NCBI GenBank assembly: GCA_017893485.1
Contig: CM030359.1
Coordinates: 30,570,430 to 30,634,429, forward strand
Direction of reading: 5' to 3'
DNA: 64,000 nucleotides
Source of the DNA: Hemerocallis citrina
Taxonomy: Eukaryota > Streptophyta > Magnoliopsida > Asparagales > Asphodelaceae
How positions within the stretch are numbered: position 1 is the first letter of the stretch; every line of letters begins with the position of its first letter. The translations under genes and the position numbers were made by a program. This document shows positions 10,139 to 23,092 of the stretch, piece by piece. The notes below the pieces were generated by a model. That model was not told where the DNA came from and did no database searches. It saw only the letters and a list, made by a program, of their open reading frames with translations.

Positions 10139-13100
10139 GATAGTGTAATACCCCGCAAAATAGCACATGGCTATTTTTGCATAGTAATATGTGCACGTCT
10201 GAGTATTGCACACGATTATATATTTTTCTAATAGTTATCAGTTTTAATTGAGAGATTTCAGACATATGAGCTGTTCTGAACCCGATAAGACAAACTCGGG
10301 ATATCTTCTCGATTAAACTGTGGATTTATCCCGATTATTTTGACCAGACAATTGTCAGCGGAAAATTATAATTCCTATAAAACATATATTTTTATAGATT
10401 TTAAATTATATATATTGGTTATTTTTAAATTGAGTTAGTGCTTGAATTGAATATGGATTGGAATTGTGCACTAGGGTTAGGGTTAGGGAATGATGACCTA
10501 CGGTTCCTTGACCTAACCTAGGGTTAGGAACCCTAGCATCATATCATGGCTTGGATCTTGATGAAGATCCAATGGTGGAGATAATTGACCATGTGAAGTT
10601 GACTTATAGGTTCCAAGAAGTTTCCATGAAGCTTTCCATGAACTTGTAGAAGATGTGTGTTGTCTTCATCTCATCCATCTATTCCCACTCAACCCTAGCT
10701 CCTCCCATCCCCACCCTCCATCCCCATCAAGATGGCCGGCCCATTTCCCACCCCAAAAATCCTAGCCTCCGTTCTATAAATGCCTCACTCCCTTCACTTC
10801 ACATTCTCTTGGTCTTCTTGATTTAGTTGTTCTTCAAAAAAAAAAGAGGAGAAAGAGAAGGAGAAGAAAAGGGTGGAGTCTTTGAGTAGAAGAAGAGAAG
10901 AGTAGTAGTGAAGGAAAAGGTGTTGGCCAAGTTCTACAAGAGCTAGGAGCAAGGAGCGAGTAAGCTACAAGGAGGTTCTCTTGCAACTTGAAGATGTGGG
11001 TGATTCTTTAAACTAAAAAAGATTTAGTCTTTCTTTTGTATGTGATGATTAACATGTAAAAGTAGCTAAGAAAACTTGATTGGCCATGTATGAGTATGGG
11101 TATGTTAAGAAAAGTTGTATTGTAGAATAACTTCTTTTCTAGACTTTTGTTAGAAGCATGTTTGTGAGTGTGAGTTTGAGAATTTCTTGCTCTCAAACGG
11201 TTCAGAATTTGGGGCTCAAATTTTGGAAACTTGTTCTTTTATGTATCTAGAGCATCCATGAATTTTTTTCATAATTTTTGGACGCAATTTAGTAGCCCAA
11301 ACACCGAGTCAAACTCACGATAGCGAGCAGCTGAAAATGCTGCTGGCTATGAAAATTGTCATGTGTTTTCCGATTTTGTAACACAGTGTGGGCTGAGTAT
11401 TTTGAGCTGGAAATTTTTGTGGACACTCTTGTATGTTTCTACAACTATAGTCTTAAATTTCATAATTTTCCGAGATCGTTTGATACCTCAAAGAAATTGT
11501 AGAATGCGATGGGTCTGATTAACAGAACAGAGCTGACTATCTTTTTGAATGAAGTTCACCTGACCATAACTCCTTGTGTATACATGATATTGCTATGAAA
11601 TTTTGGGAGTATCATATGGTATGAGTGTAGTTGATGATTCTCAAATTTTAAAATTTTTAGAGGTCATTTGATGAGGTTTCAAAAATAAACCGTATATAGT
11701 GGTATAAACCTTGCGGAAAGAGCGGCTGAAATTTTGTGCATTGTTTGAGGAGTCATAACTCATTGTACGATATGAATCTAAATGTGAATTTTGGACACAA
11801 TGGAATAGTGTATGTGTGGATTAAGAATCTCAAATTTTATGAGCATTGGACTTTAGGTTGATTTATTATTGAATTTCAAAATGGACTGGGTTCAGCTCAG
11901 TACAAATCGACTAGTCTGCGAAGATGAAAAATTCTGGATTTATACGTTAAGAATTTGGGAAATTAACAAACTAGAGATTTGTAGTAGGGAGTCATAGCTT
12001 CCTAACCTTACTGGAATTTTGTAATTCCAATTTGTAGGTTGAGAGTTATGATTTTTCAAAGACTAGAGCAAATCCATTCTAGTCAATGCCCTGTTTATTG
12101 AAAAAATAAAATTTTCCCCTGTTTGTGCACCTGATGGAAATTTGGTATCTTTGAGGACCTTAATAATTGAATATGAGGATGTGTTCAACTAGGAAGTTGT
12201 AGTAGACACTCCCACCTTTTCACAGAACCCGAAATTGAGTAATTCCGATGAGCGAGCAAACTTTTGTGGTGTCGGAAAGGTGCAGTGAGTGCATAATAGA
12301 ACGTACAAGCTGAGAGTGTATAAGGTTTTTATGATGTCAAGATGATCGAATTTAAGAAAATGTTCAACTGGAAAGTTTTAAACTAGGGTCTTAGCTTTCC
12401 AGAATGGGTAGTGTCAAGCAATTCCGACTTGTGTGCTGGAAGTTATGGACATTGCAAGTTTAGCAACCTGTTGTTTAGACTTCGAGCTTAAGTTAGCTCG
12501 GGGACTGGAGTTCTTTAAAGAATTGAGGGAGTCGTCCACTAGGGGATTGCAGTAGATCTCCCTACCCTTCTAGAAGTCTAATTGTGTTGGATTTCGATGA
12601 GCGTAGCTTGAGTTACAGCTACTGTTATTTCTTGAACTGCTTTTATTGGACGATTGATGAGGAATCCTCTGTGTACCACATTGTGGCAATCATGAGCTAT
12701 TGGGTTTTAAAAGATATTTTTAACACTTCATTTGGGACTTGGACAAGTGTTCTGTGCTTAGTACTCATGGTAAACATGAGTGAATTGAGAGATAGCTCTG
12801 GTCAATTGGTGATTGGTGTCTCGATGCCTGAGTCGGTCAAATGATCAGGAATTTGTGATTATGTGTGTGCTTACCTTCTTTTGAATTATATTGCATCCTT
12901 GGGGCGCCGTTGGATTACTTGCTGAGGGTCACGGGTCGGGATTATTTGGTTGCTGACCTGTGAAGGTATTGAAAATCAGTGGATATGACTCTCGTGATGA
13001 TTGTTATTTTAACAGACCAGTCAGGCTTGGTATTGATTGTTCAACACCACATATGATTTTGGGTAACAACTTGTTTTTAGTAAATTGCATTGATTAGGTT

Positions 13101-13382
13101 TCCTTTATTTGTTTCGCTTGAAGACCGAATTGGTGTTAGGGGTGATTCCCTATAATCCGACTCGTTCCAAGAGTTGGCACTAGGTGGTGATTACTATGTG
13201 GTTGTCTCTTCCTGTCATTAGGAATACGTGCTGCTGTGCGTATCTTGCACTGTTGATTCCTGAAGTACCATGGTAAGAACGGGATGTCGATTTCCTGACG
13301 GATAGGGGGTTTTAGACCTTCGAGGCCGTCATGTTCTATGTTTGTGGACACGAACGAATCATAATGGATCTTCTGCGCAATG

Positions 13383-16300
13383 TGTAACGACCCGAAAAAT
13401 AGCATATGACTATTTTGCATCGAAATGTGTGTGCGATTGAGAATTTCGCGCGAATATGTATTTTCCGATAATAATTATTTTTATCGAGAAATATAAGATA
13501 TATTGTCTACTTTATTTTATCATCATTATTTTCGAAAATTAAATTATTTTATACGGATTATTACAAAGTCGTTTTAATGTATTTTGTATTATTAGTATTA
13601 TTAAAGTATAAAGTTGGTGTTTATTTGAAATATTTTAGGGTATTGGGGGTTTATTTGCTAATAGCCTTTATTTATTTATTATATTATTATATTTTTACAA
13701 ACCCCCCCCCCCCTTATCTCTCTCCTTCCTTTCTCCTTCTCTTCTTCTCCCGTTTCTTTCTTTCCCGACCCCAAAAAGAAGAAGAAAGAAAAACCTCGGC
13801 CCCCCTTCTCCTTCTCCTCCTTCTCCCGTTCGCTCCCAACCGAAGAGGAAAGGGCCCCATCATTCCTTCTTCCTTCTCCTTCTTCTCCTTCCCTTCCGGT
13901 TCTATCCCGACCCTAGAAATCGAACCCATCGGCCTCCCTCACTCCCGTTCAAATCCACTTGAGTTCTTCACCAAATTCAAATTAAATTGGGAACTAGGCT
14001 AATTGAAGGGTTCTCTACATCGTGGAAGTGTCGGATTTTCGAAAGGATTTCGAAATGGTAAACCCTAACTTATTTTATTGTATGAAATTTAGTTGGGTTA
14101 ATTTTATTGAGTAGGAATATTAGAGTAGAGAGATTTAGAGATATTGGAAGGGGTAGATGTGAGAAATTAGTGGAGTGTTAGAGAAATTACAAGTTGCTAA
14201 TAAATTAGGATTTTGGGTTTGGAAATGAGAATTTTATATATATAAATTATCTTCCGCATGGTAGTAGAAATTGTAGTTTAGCCATTAGAATAAATTGGGA
14301 ATGGTTCTAGTAATTGTTTGGGGAATAAAAATCCCTTAGACATTAGATTATTACGTGCATCGCACGTGTATCTCGGACGTTTTATAAAACGTCTGTGTAA
14401 TATTAAGGTAATTAGTATTATTGTTTTCCCGTGACTGGTTTGAATGATTTGAGCCTTAATTGCGTTGAAATCTGATAATAGGATATGTTGGCGACTTTGG
14501 ATGCGGGATGGCGAGATGGCGCTTCGAGTCTTTGCGGGACAATTTGTGAGTATGATATCTTTTATTTTACGCACATGGTGCGTTGTGAAAACTTTAAATT
14601 ATGAACGGCTGTGTATTTTTGTTTTTGTATCTTAGTGTAGCATGGATGTTTGAGTTAAGGATTTGTATGGACACTCTTGTATGTGTCCACAACTATAGGT
14701 TAAATTTCATAAATTATCGAGGTCGGTTGATACCTCAAAAAAAAAATTGTGGAGTGCAGCTGGTCTGAAAGGACAGAGCTGAAGCCGATTGCTTTGGACT
14801 GAAGTCCAAAGGGTCATAACCATTTGTGTAGGTATGGTCTTGCTATGAACCTTGAGAGTAGCTTTTGGTATGGGTTTATTTGAAGATTCTCAAGTTTAGA
14901 AATTCTAGAGTTCGTTTGGTGAAGGGTAGTAAACGCTCTGCTGAAGGAGTGATTGAATTTGTGTGCTATGTTGGAAGAGTCGTAGCTCATGGTGTGAGAT
15001 GAATCTAAATGTGAATTGGGGACTTGAGCTCTTAAATATTGAGAGAGTCGCCCACTAGGGAATTGTTGTGGATCTCCCTACCCTTCTAGAAATCTGAGTG
15101 TGTTGAATTCCGATGAGCATAGCTTGGGCCACAGCTACTGCTATTTCTTGAGTTATTCCATCGGATAATTGATGAGGAACCCTCTGCATATCGCAGTGTG
15201 GTGATTATGAGCTATCGGGTTTGATTGATGTTTTAGCATTTCAATTGGGACTTAGATAAGTTCCTGTACTTAGTACTCATCGTGGACACGAACGGGTCGT
15301 ACGGACTGCGGTCCGGTGAAATACGATGCTATAGGTATACTGCGGTATATCTTTAAGTTCGTCACGACTGTTGAATAGGATCCAGGTATATGCTAGTGGA
15401 CACGAACGGGTTGTACGGACTGCGGTCCGATAGAAAGACAATGTTATAGGTATACTGCGGTATATCTTTAAGTTCGTCACGACTGTTGAATAGGATCCAG
15501 GTATATGCTAGTGGACACGAACGGGTTGTACGGACTGCGGTCCGATAGAAAGACAATGCTATAGGTATACTGCGGTATATCTTTATGTTCGTCACGACTG
15601 TTGAATAGGATCCAGGTATATGCTAGTGGACACGAACGGGTTGTACGGACTGCGGTCCGATAGAAAGACAATGCTATAGGTATACTGCGGTATATCTTTA
15701 AGTTCGTCACGACAGTTGAATAGGATCCAGGTATATGCTAGTGGACACGAACGGGTTGTACGGACTGCGGTCCGAGAGAAAGACAATGCTATAGGTATAC
15801 TGCGGTATATCTTTAAGTTCGTCACGACTGTTGAATAGGATCCAGGTATATGCTAGTGGACACGAACGGGTTGTAAGGACTGCGGTCCGATAGAAAGACA
15901 ATGCTATAGGTATACTGCGGTATATCTTTAAGTTCGTCATGACTGTTGAGTAGGATCCAGGTATATGCTAGTGGACACGAACGGGTTGTACGGACTGCGG
16001 TCCGATAGAAAGACAATGCTATAGGTATACTGCGGTATATCTTTAAGTCCGTCACGGCTTTGAACCCGACCATGTCATACTATCAGGAACAGGAAGTAGA
16101 CCAAATTAGAATGCATTGCATAGCGAGGGTTCGAATCCCTAACTTAGAAACAACGGCTTGATTTGGAAAGTATGTAGTATGGGATGCATACATTTCCAGA
16201 GTCTCGCTTGCATTGGACTAAGTATGTTGGCTTGACCTGGGTCACATGTAGTATGGGATGCATGTGCAACCAGAATCTTGCTGACATTAGATTAAGTGCA

Positions 16301-17529
16301 TCTGTTCTATATTCTGTATTGTTGCATTAGACTCAGGTCATGGCATACACAAACACCAGGAAATTAGGATACACGTTTATTTTCCATTTAAGATGAATTA
16401 TGAGTGTGAAAGTGATGTATTGCGAGACGTGATGATATGTGTTGTAAGAATGAATGAATACGATGTTATGTGATATGAAATTGGAAAGGAATATTTGCAT
16501 AAGGCGTAAAGTGATGGGTCTTAAGCAATTAATTTGGAAATGATTTTCCAAATTTAAGTTAAGTATGTTTGTGAGCAGGTGTGGACATGCATACAGGAAG
16601 TGATGCAGCGAGTATTTGATGTGAAATTCCATTTATGATATTTACATGCTCAGGTTTATTTTGGTATTCGTAAGTTCATTCTGTTTTACTTATAAGTTTA
16701 ATTGAGTTGCTTATTAATAAATTATACTCACACCAGAAATGGCTAACCCCTTAGTGTTTGGGGGGTTAGGGAGTCTCTGGACTACCTAGGCCCCTACTGT
16801 TACAGGTCCTCAGCGGTGCAGCGGTGAGGTGTAGACTCTGTGGACGGAGCTTCATTTTACCATGGTCACTTAAGGTTTAATTGTGTGAATAGCGCATTTT
16901 ATGATTTAAATTGTATTTTTGCTGTATAAGTATGTGGATGATGATGGAGAGTAGAGTGTGGAGTGGCATGGTATGGTTTGGACCCGTACCCATCTCGTTG
17001 TGGAGTACCGGGCGCTGTGGTAAGCTTTTATAAGTTACTTTCTAAAAACTTACTGCGTTTTCAAAAGGATTTATGGTTTTTAATTAATAATTGATAAACC
17101 GTCATGAGTTTGGCCCCCAGAGCATATATATATATTGCCTGTGTGATGATGCTCATTTTGGCCTGGGGAGCCCGTGATATTATTGCCTGTGATGTGAGCT
17201 ACGGAATTTAGAGCAGAATTCCGTAAGCTTTTTGTGTTTCGGGGTAGAAATTACAGGGGAGACTCAGCCGAAATTTTCTCTGAAACACAACTATCTTAGT
17301 TTATGGTTAAAGTGATATAGAAATTGGAAGAATGGAGTTTGGAGTCAAAAAGGGGAAAAGGGCAGGCGCTACAGTTGGTATTACAAACTGATATTTGTAA
17401 TTACTGCGGGGTAACTCTGTATTGAATAAAAAGTTTTAATTTCCGGCATTTTGTGTATCGGGACTAATTGAAGGAAAGATCTTGGCATGTGTCACGGTTT
17501 CCCAGTTATATGGGAATCGGGGCGCTACA
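13383..17529 (+). repeat. 5' LTR of LARD-like element
   Basis: The 4147-bp LTR holds seven copies of a 115-bp tandem unit at 15282-16060. It has CT-rich leader-like sequence at 13700-13930 and a long 3' part shared almost base for base with the other LTR. Short frames on either strand recur identically in both LTRs and are not treated as genes. Confidence 0.93.
15282..16060. repeat. Seven 115-bp tandem units in the 5' LTR
   Basis: Units start with GTGGACACGAACGG at 15282, 15396, 15511, 15626, 15741, 15856 and 15971. Each unit contains the perfect hairpin CGGACTGCGGTCCG (disrupted in the sixth by an AAGGAC variant) and the phrase TATACTGCGGTATATC. Units 1, 2, 6 and 7 carry private variants. 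Confidence 0.97.
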
Positions 17530-17532
17530 GAG

Positions 17533-17544
17533 TGGTATCAGAGC
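17533..17544 (+). promoter_or_regulatory. Primer-binding site of LARD-like element
   Basis: TGGTATCAGAGC lies three bases inside the 5' LTR end. Confidence 0.88.
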
Positions 17545-17699
17545 TGACTTCAATTTACAGTCCAACACAGTAGGAAAGTTAAACTTGAATGCCCTTTCGG
17601 AGTCGGGTTTTAGCTAGTTGTAGATAGTTATAATTCATATTGTTGGCTCGTTCAACTTATGTTTTATAATTTTTCTATATCTGGACTAATCCTAGTGTA

Positions 17700-18150
17700 T
17701 GGGTTACCATCCTTTAAACACATGAATGATGTTCGAGGATGTCCTAACCAAGGAGGTGTTGATGGAAGAGAGTGAACCGATATCGATGGAAGATCCGATA
17801 ACCTTGAGCGAGGAGCCAAGGAGACTTCACCACCACAAGGGCTACAACATGAATGGGAGCAAATTCCAAGGACCACCAAGGTTGTAGTATGCAATCTTGC
17901 GAGAGAGTCAGGCACAAGAAATTAGTCTACAAGATCTGCACCAGCATCAGGGTTCAAGGACCAAGGTCAGAAGTAGAAGACTCAGAAAACGGAGGGCAAC
18001 CTTGGAGGCACCAAGCTCAGGAAGTTGTTTTATGTGGTGAGCATGGTCATCTCAAGAACCAGTGTTCGAGGAAGGACACTTAGATAGATACCAGTGCATG
18101 TCACAAACGGGGGAGGATTGGTCATATCCGACCAGATTGTCCCCAGCTTC
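17700..18150 (+). pseudogene. Gag zinc-knuckle relic in LARD-like internal region
   Basis: A frame at 17853-18083 ends with LCGEHGHLKNQC, a CCHC knuckle lacking its first cysteine. Just beyond the stop, 18096-18150 reads CHKRGRIGHIRPDCPQ, a second degraded knuckle. Two knuckles in tandem suggest descent from gypsy gag, which binds element RNA. No protease, reverse transcriptase or integrase signature was found in 17530-19294. Confidence 0.55.
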
Positions 18151-19281
18151 ATAAGAAAGAACAGCAGATCAACTCCAAAGGTGAACAACAGAGGAAAAGA
18201 GCCTGTTCACCAAGGGTAGAGTTCGCACTTATTACCAGTAAGCTGTAGAAGGCAGGAGTGCTAGTACCGGTATGTGCATATAGAACTGCAACTAAGTTTA
18301 AAAGTTGTATTTTTGGAAATTATTTTGGACTAAGAAGTAAGGTATGATGAAACACTTTCGTAACCAGTTGGATTTATATATATATATATGGAATCCATAC
18401 AACTGTTTTGTTCAATTGTGGTTCATCACATTCTTTGTCTGAATTATTTTTCAAGTGTTGAGATGTGTGCGGGAGGCAACTCTAGATTTGATTTGTTTGA
18501 ATACACCATCTGGAGCATCAGCTTCGAGTAAATTACAGAAGAGAATCCTGGAAGTTTGAAGTAATGATTATAGGCCATGCCCTATTCTAAGGAAGGAGTG
18601 GCTACTGAACTGCAAAAGATCGAGATAAGTGAAGGGTTGACCTCAACCAAAGACCGTGAAGGAAGCAAGAAGCTAGATGATGAGATCAAGTCATTATTAG
18701 AGTGATTACTCAAGTTTAGAGCTCAGTTTTGGCACGATGGGAGCTACAACCGAGCCCGAGTGAGCAAGTCAGAAGGCTTAAGCAGGAGATGCAGGGATTG
18801 AAGCGCTGAAGCGACAGATTCTCCAAGATCAGCTTATGATTAAGCAGCCACTAAGAACATGCCTAGGGAGGAAATCTCGCTCAGACAGGGGGCAATCTTG
18901 TTAACAATTCAGCAAGGTCACCGAGAGGAGCTGCTCAAGGGCTGAAGTAGCAATGTGTGACTTCGTCCTTTCTAAGGAGGGAGTGGTCACCAACCAATAG
19001 AAGTCGTAATCAAGGAGTAAATCAACATCACTTGTAGACAAGGATAGAGCAAGGTAATGTAGCCATTTTCTACTCTAGAGCAAGAGCAGAGGAAGGTCAG
19101 CATCAAATTCATAGTGGGTCTGTCCAGAAGGCTGAAGGACAACTGTTCAACTTGGTAGAAGACCAGTTTTCGAGAATATCGCTCGAGGAACTGGAGATGG
19201 TTCAGGAAAACGTCTCATGAACCATTGATGATGTGGTTGTCTTCCTCTCCACTAGCAGCGTTCTGAGGACAGAACGATTCT
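18151..19281. other. Non-coding remainder of LARD-like internal region
   Basis: Bases 18151-19281 show no long frame or domain. Purine-rich phrases such as TCTAAGGAGGGAGTG recur near 18590, 18975 and 19280, the last one serving as the polypurine tract. Confidence 0.6.
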
Positions 19282-19294
19282 AAGGAGGGAGTGA
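19282..19294 (+). promoter_or_regulatory. Polypurine tract
   Basis: AAGGAGGGAGTGA directly precedes the 3' LTR and would prime plus-strand synthesis. Confidence 0.75.
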
Positions 19295-22200
19295 TGTAAC
19301 GACCCGAAAAATAGCATATGACTATTTTGCATCGAAATGTGTGCGCGATCGAGAATTTCGCGCGAATATGTATTTTCCGATAATAATTATTTTTATCGAG
19401 AAATATAAGATATATTGTCTACTTTATTTTATCATCATTATTTTCGAAAATGAAATTATTTTATACGGATTATTACAAAGTCGTTTTAATGTATTTTGTA
19501 TTATTAGTATTATTAAAGTATAAAGTTGGTGTTTATTTGAAATATTTTAGGGTATTGGGGGTTTATTTGCTAATAGCCTTTATTTATTTATTATATTATT
19601 ATATTTTTACAAACCCCCCCCCCCTTATCTCTCTCCTTCCTTTCTCCTTCTCTTCTTCTCCCGTTTCTTTCTTTCCCGACCCCAAAAAGAAGAAGAAAGA
19701 AAAACCTCGGCCCCCCTTCTCCTTCTCCTCCTTCTCCCGTTCGCTCCCAACCGAAGAGGAAAGGGCCCCATCATTCCTTCTTCCTTCTCCTTCTTCTCCT
19801 TCCCTTCCGGTTCTATCCCGACCCTAGAAATCGAACCCATCGGCCTCCCTCACTCCCGTTCAAATCCACTTGAGTTCTTCACCAAATTCAAATTAAATTG
19901 GGAACTAGGCTAATTGAAGGGTTCTCTACATCGTGGAAGTGTCGGATTTTCGAAAGGATTTCGAAATGGTAAACCCTAACTTATTTTATTGTATGAAATT
20001 TAGTTGGGTTAATTTTATTGAGTAGGAATATTAGAGTAGAGAGATTTAGAGATATTGGAAGGGGTAGATGTGAGAAATTAGTGGAGTGTTAGAGAAATTA
20101 CAAGTTGCTAATAAATTAGGATTTTGGGTTTGGAAATGAGAATTTTATATATATAAATTATCTTCCGCATGGTAGTAGAAATTGTAGTTTAGCCATTAGA
20201 ATAAATTGGGAATGGTTCTAGTAATTGTTTGGGGAATAAAAATCCCTTAGACATTAGATTATTACGTGCATCGCACGTGTATCTCGGACGTTTTATAAAA
20301 CGTCTGTGTAATATTAAGGTAATTAGTATTATTGTTTTCCCGTGACTGGTTTGAATGATTTGAGCCTTAATTGCGTTGAAATCTGATAATAGGATATGTT
20401 GGCGACTTTGGATGCGGGATGGCGAGATGGCGCTTCGAGTCTTTGCGGGACAATTTGTGAGTATGATATCTTTTATTTTACGCACATGGTGCGTTGTGAA
20501 AACTTTAAATTATGAACGGCTGTGTATTTTTGTTTTTGTATCTTAGTGTAGCATGGATGTTTGAGTTAAGGATTTGTATGGACACTCTTGTATGTGTCCA
20601 CAACTATAGGTTAAATTTCATAAATTATCGAGGTCGGTTGATACCTCAAAAAAAAAATTGTGGAGTGCAGCTGGTCTGAAAGGACAGAGCTGAAGCCGAT
20701 TGCTTTGGACTGAAGTCCAAAGGGTCATAACCATTTGTGTAGGTATGGTCTTGCTATGAACCTTGAGAGTAGCTTTTGGTATGGGTTTATTTGAAGATTC
20801 TCAAGTTTAGAAATTCTAGAGTTCGTTTGGTGAAGGGTAGTAAACGCTCTGCTGAAGGAGTGATTGAATTTGTGTGCTATGTTGGAAGAGTCGTAGCTCA
20901 TGGTGTGAGATGAATCTAAATGTGAATTGGGGACTTGAGCTCTTAAATATTGAGAGAGTCGCCCACTAGGGAATTGTTGTGGATCTCCCTACCCTTCTAG
21001 AAATCTGAGTGTGTTGAATTCCGATGAGCGTAGCTTGGGCCACAGCTACTGCTATTTCTTGAGTTATTCCATCGGATAATTGATGAGGAACCCTCTGCAT
21101 ATCGCAGTATGGTGATTATGAGCTATCGGGTTTGATTGATGTTTTAGCATTTCAATTGGGACTTAGATAAGTTCCTGTACTTAGTACTCATCGTGGACAC
21201 GAACGGGTCGTACGGACTGCGGTCCGGTGAAATACGATGCTATAGGTATACTGCGGTATATCTTTAAGTTCGTCACGACTGTTGAATAGGATCCAGGTAT
21301 ATGCTAGTGGACACGAACGGGTTGTACGGACTGCGGTCCGATAGAAAGACAATGTTATAGGTATACTGCGGTATATCTTTAAGTTCGTCACGACTGTTGA
21401 ATAGGATCCAGGTATATGCTAGTGGACACGAACGGGTTGTAAGGACTGCGGTCCGATAGAAAGACAATGCTATAGGTATACTGCGGTATATCTTTAAGTT
21501 CGTCACGACTGTTGAGTAGGATCCAGGTATATGCTAGTGGACACGAACGGGTTGTACGGACTGCGGTCCGATAGAAAGACAATGCTATAGGTATACTGCG
21601 GTATATCTTTAAGTCCGTCACGGCTTTGAACCCGACCATGTCATACTATCAGGAACAGGAAGTAGACCAAATTAGAATGCATTGCATAGCGAGGGTTCGA
21701 ATCCCTAACTTAGAAACAACGGCTTGATTTGAAAAGTATGTAGTATGGGATGCATACATTTCCAAAGTCTCGCTTGCATTGGACTAAGTATGTTGGCTTG
21801 ACCTGAGTCACATGTAGTATGGGATGCATGTGCAACCAGAATCTTGCTGATATTAGATTAAGTGCATCTGTTCTATATTCTGTATTGTTGCATTAGACTC
21901 AGGTCATGGCATACACAAACACCAGGAAATTAGGATACACGTTTATTTTCCATTTAAGATGAATTATGTGTGAAAGTGATGTATTGCGAGACGTGATGAT
22001 ATGTGTTGTAAGAATGAATGAATACGATGTTATGTGATATGAAATTGGAAAGGAATATTTGCATAAGGCGTAAAGTGATGGGCCTTAAGCAATTAATTTG
22101 GAAATGATTTTCCAAATTTAAGTTAAGTATGTTTGTGAGCAGGTGTGGACATGCATACAGGAAGTGATGCAGCGAGTATTTGATGTGAATTCCATTTATG

Positions 22201-23092
22201 ATATTTACATGCTCAGGTTTATTTTGGTATTCGTAAGTTCATTCTGTTTTACTTATAAGTTTAATTGAGTTGCTTATTAATAAATTATACTCACACCAGA
22301 AATGGCTAACCCCTTAGTGTTTGGGGGGTTAGGGAGTCTCTGGACTACCTAGGCCCCTACTGTTACAGGTCCTCAGCGGTGCAGCGGTGAGGTGTAGACT
22401 CTGTGGACGGAGCTTCATTTTACCATGGTCACTTAAGGTTTAATTGTGTGAATAGCGCATTTTATGATTTAAATTGTATTTTTGCTGTATAAGTATGTGG
22501 ATGATGATGGAGAGTAGAGTGTGGAGTGGCATGGTATGGTTTGGACCCGTACCCATCTCGTTGTGGAGTACCGGGCGCTGTGGTAAGCTTTTATAAGTTA
22601 CTTTCTAAAAACTTACTGCGTTTTCAAAAGGATTTATGGTTTTTAATTAATAATTGATAAACCGTCATGAGTTTGGCCCCCAGAGCATATATATATATTG
22701 CCTGTGTGATGATGCTCATTTTGGCCTGGGGAGCCCGTGATATTATTGCCTGTGATGTGAGCTACGGAATTTAGAGCAGAATTCCGTAAGCTTTTTGTGT
22801 TTCGGGGTAGAAATTACAGGGAAGACTCTGCCGAAATTTTCTCTGAAACACAACTATCTTAGTTTATGGTTAAAGTGATATAGAAATTGGAAGAATGGAG
22901 TTTGGAGTCAAAAAGGGGAAAAGGGCAGGCGCTACAGTTGGTATTACAAACTGATATTTGTAATTACTGCGGGGTAACTCTGTATTGAATAAAAAGTTTT
23001 AATTTCCGGCATTTTGTGTATCAGGACTAATTGAAGGAAAGATCTTGGCATGTGTCACGGTTTCCCAGTTATATGGGAATCGGGGCGCTACA
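19295..23092 (+). repeat. 3' LTR of LARD-like element
   Basis: The 3798-bp LTR is nearly identical to the 5' LTR outside the 115-bp array. It is 349 bp shorter, almost entirely because it has four repeat units instead of seven. Confidence 0.93.
21193..21625. repeat. Four 115-bp tandem units in the 3' LTR
   Basis: Units start at 21193, 21307, 21422 and 21537. Private variants identify them as the counterparts of units 1, 2, 6 and 7 of the 5' LTR array, so units 3-5 are exactly the missing 345 bp. Confidence 0.95.

Larger units (their letters stand above)
13383..23092 (+). mobile_element. LARD-like gypsy derivative with giant LTRs, TSD CAATG
   Basis: Two direct repeats, 13383-17529 and 19295-23092, begin TGTAACGACCCG and end GGGGCGCTACA. 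CAATG is duplicated at 13378-13382 and 23093-23097. The LTRs make up over 80 percent of its 9.7 kb, and the internal domain is only 1765 bp with a primer-binding site at 17533 and a polypurine tract just before 19295. This matches the LARD architecture: long LTRs and no enzymes, dependent on a partner for reverse transcription and integration. It is nested in a related solo LTR. Confidence 0.93.

Noticed and set aside
15282..16060. Regular repeat array that might suggest CRISPR
   Set aside because: Units are contiguous 115-bp tandem copies without variable spacers, inside a plant LTR.
15277..16073. Series of overlapping 77-codon minus-strand frames
   Set aside because: They are the same frame repeated once per 115-bp unit; no gene is implied.
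16121..16150. Possible tRNA gene from GGTTCGAATCCC
   Set aside because: No acceptor, D or anticodon arms could be formed around it; kept only as a motif.
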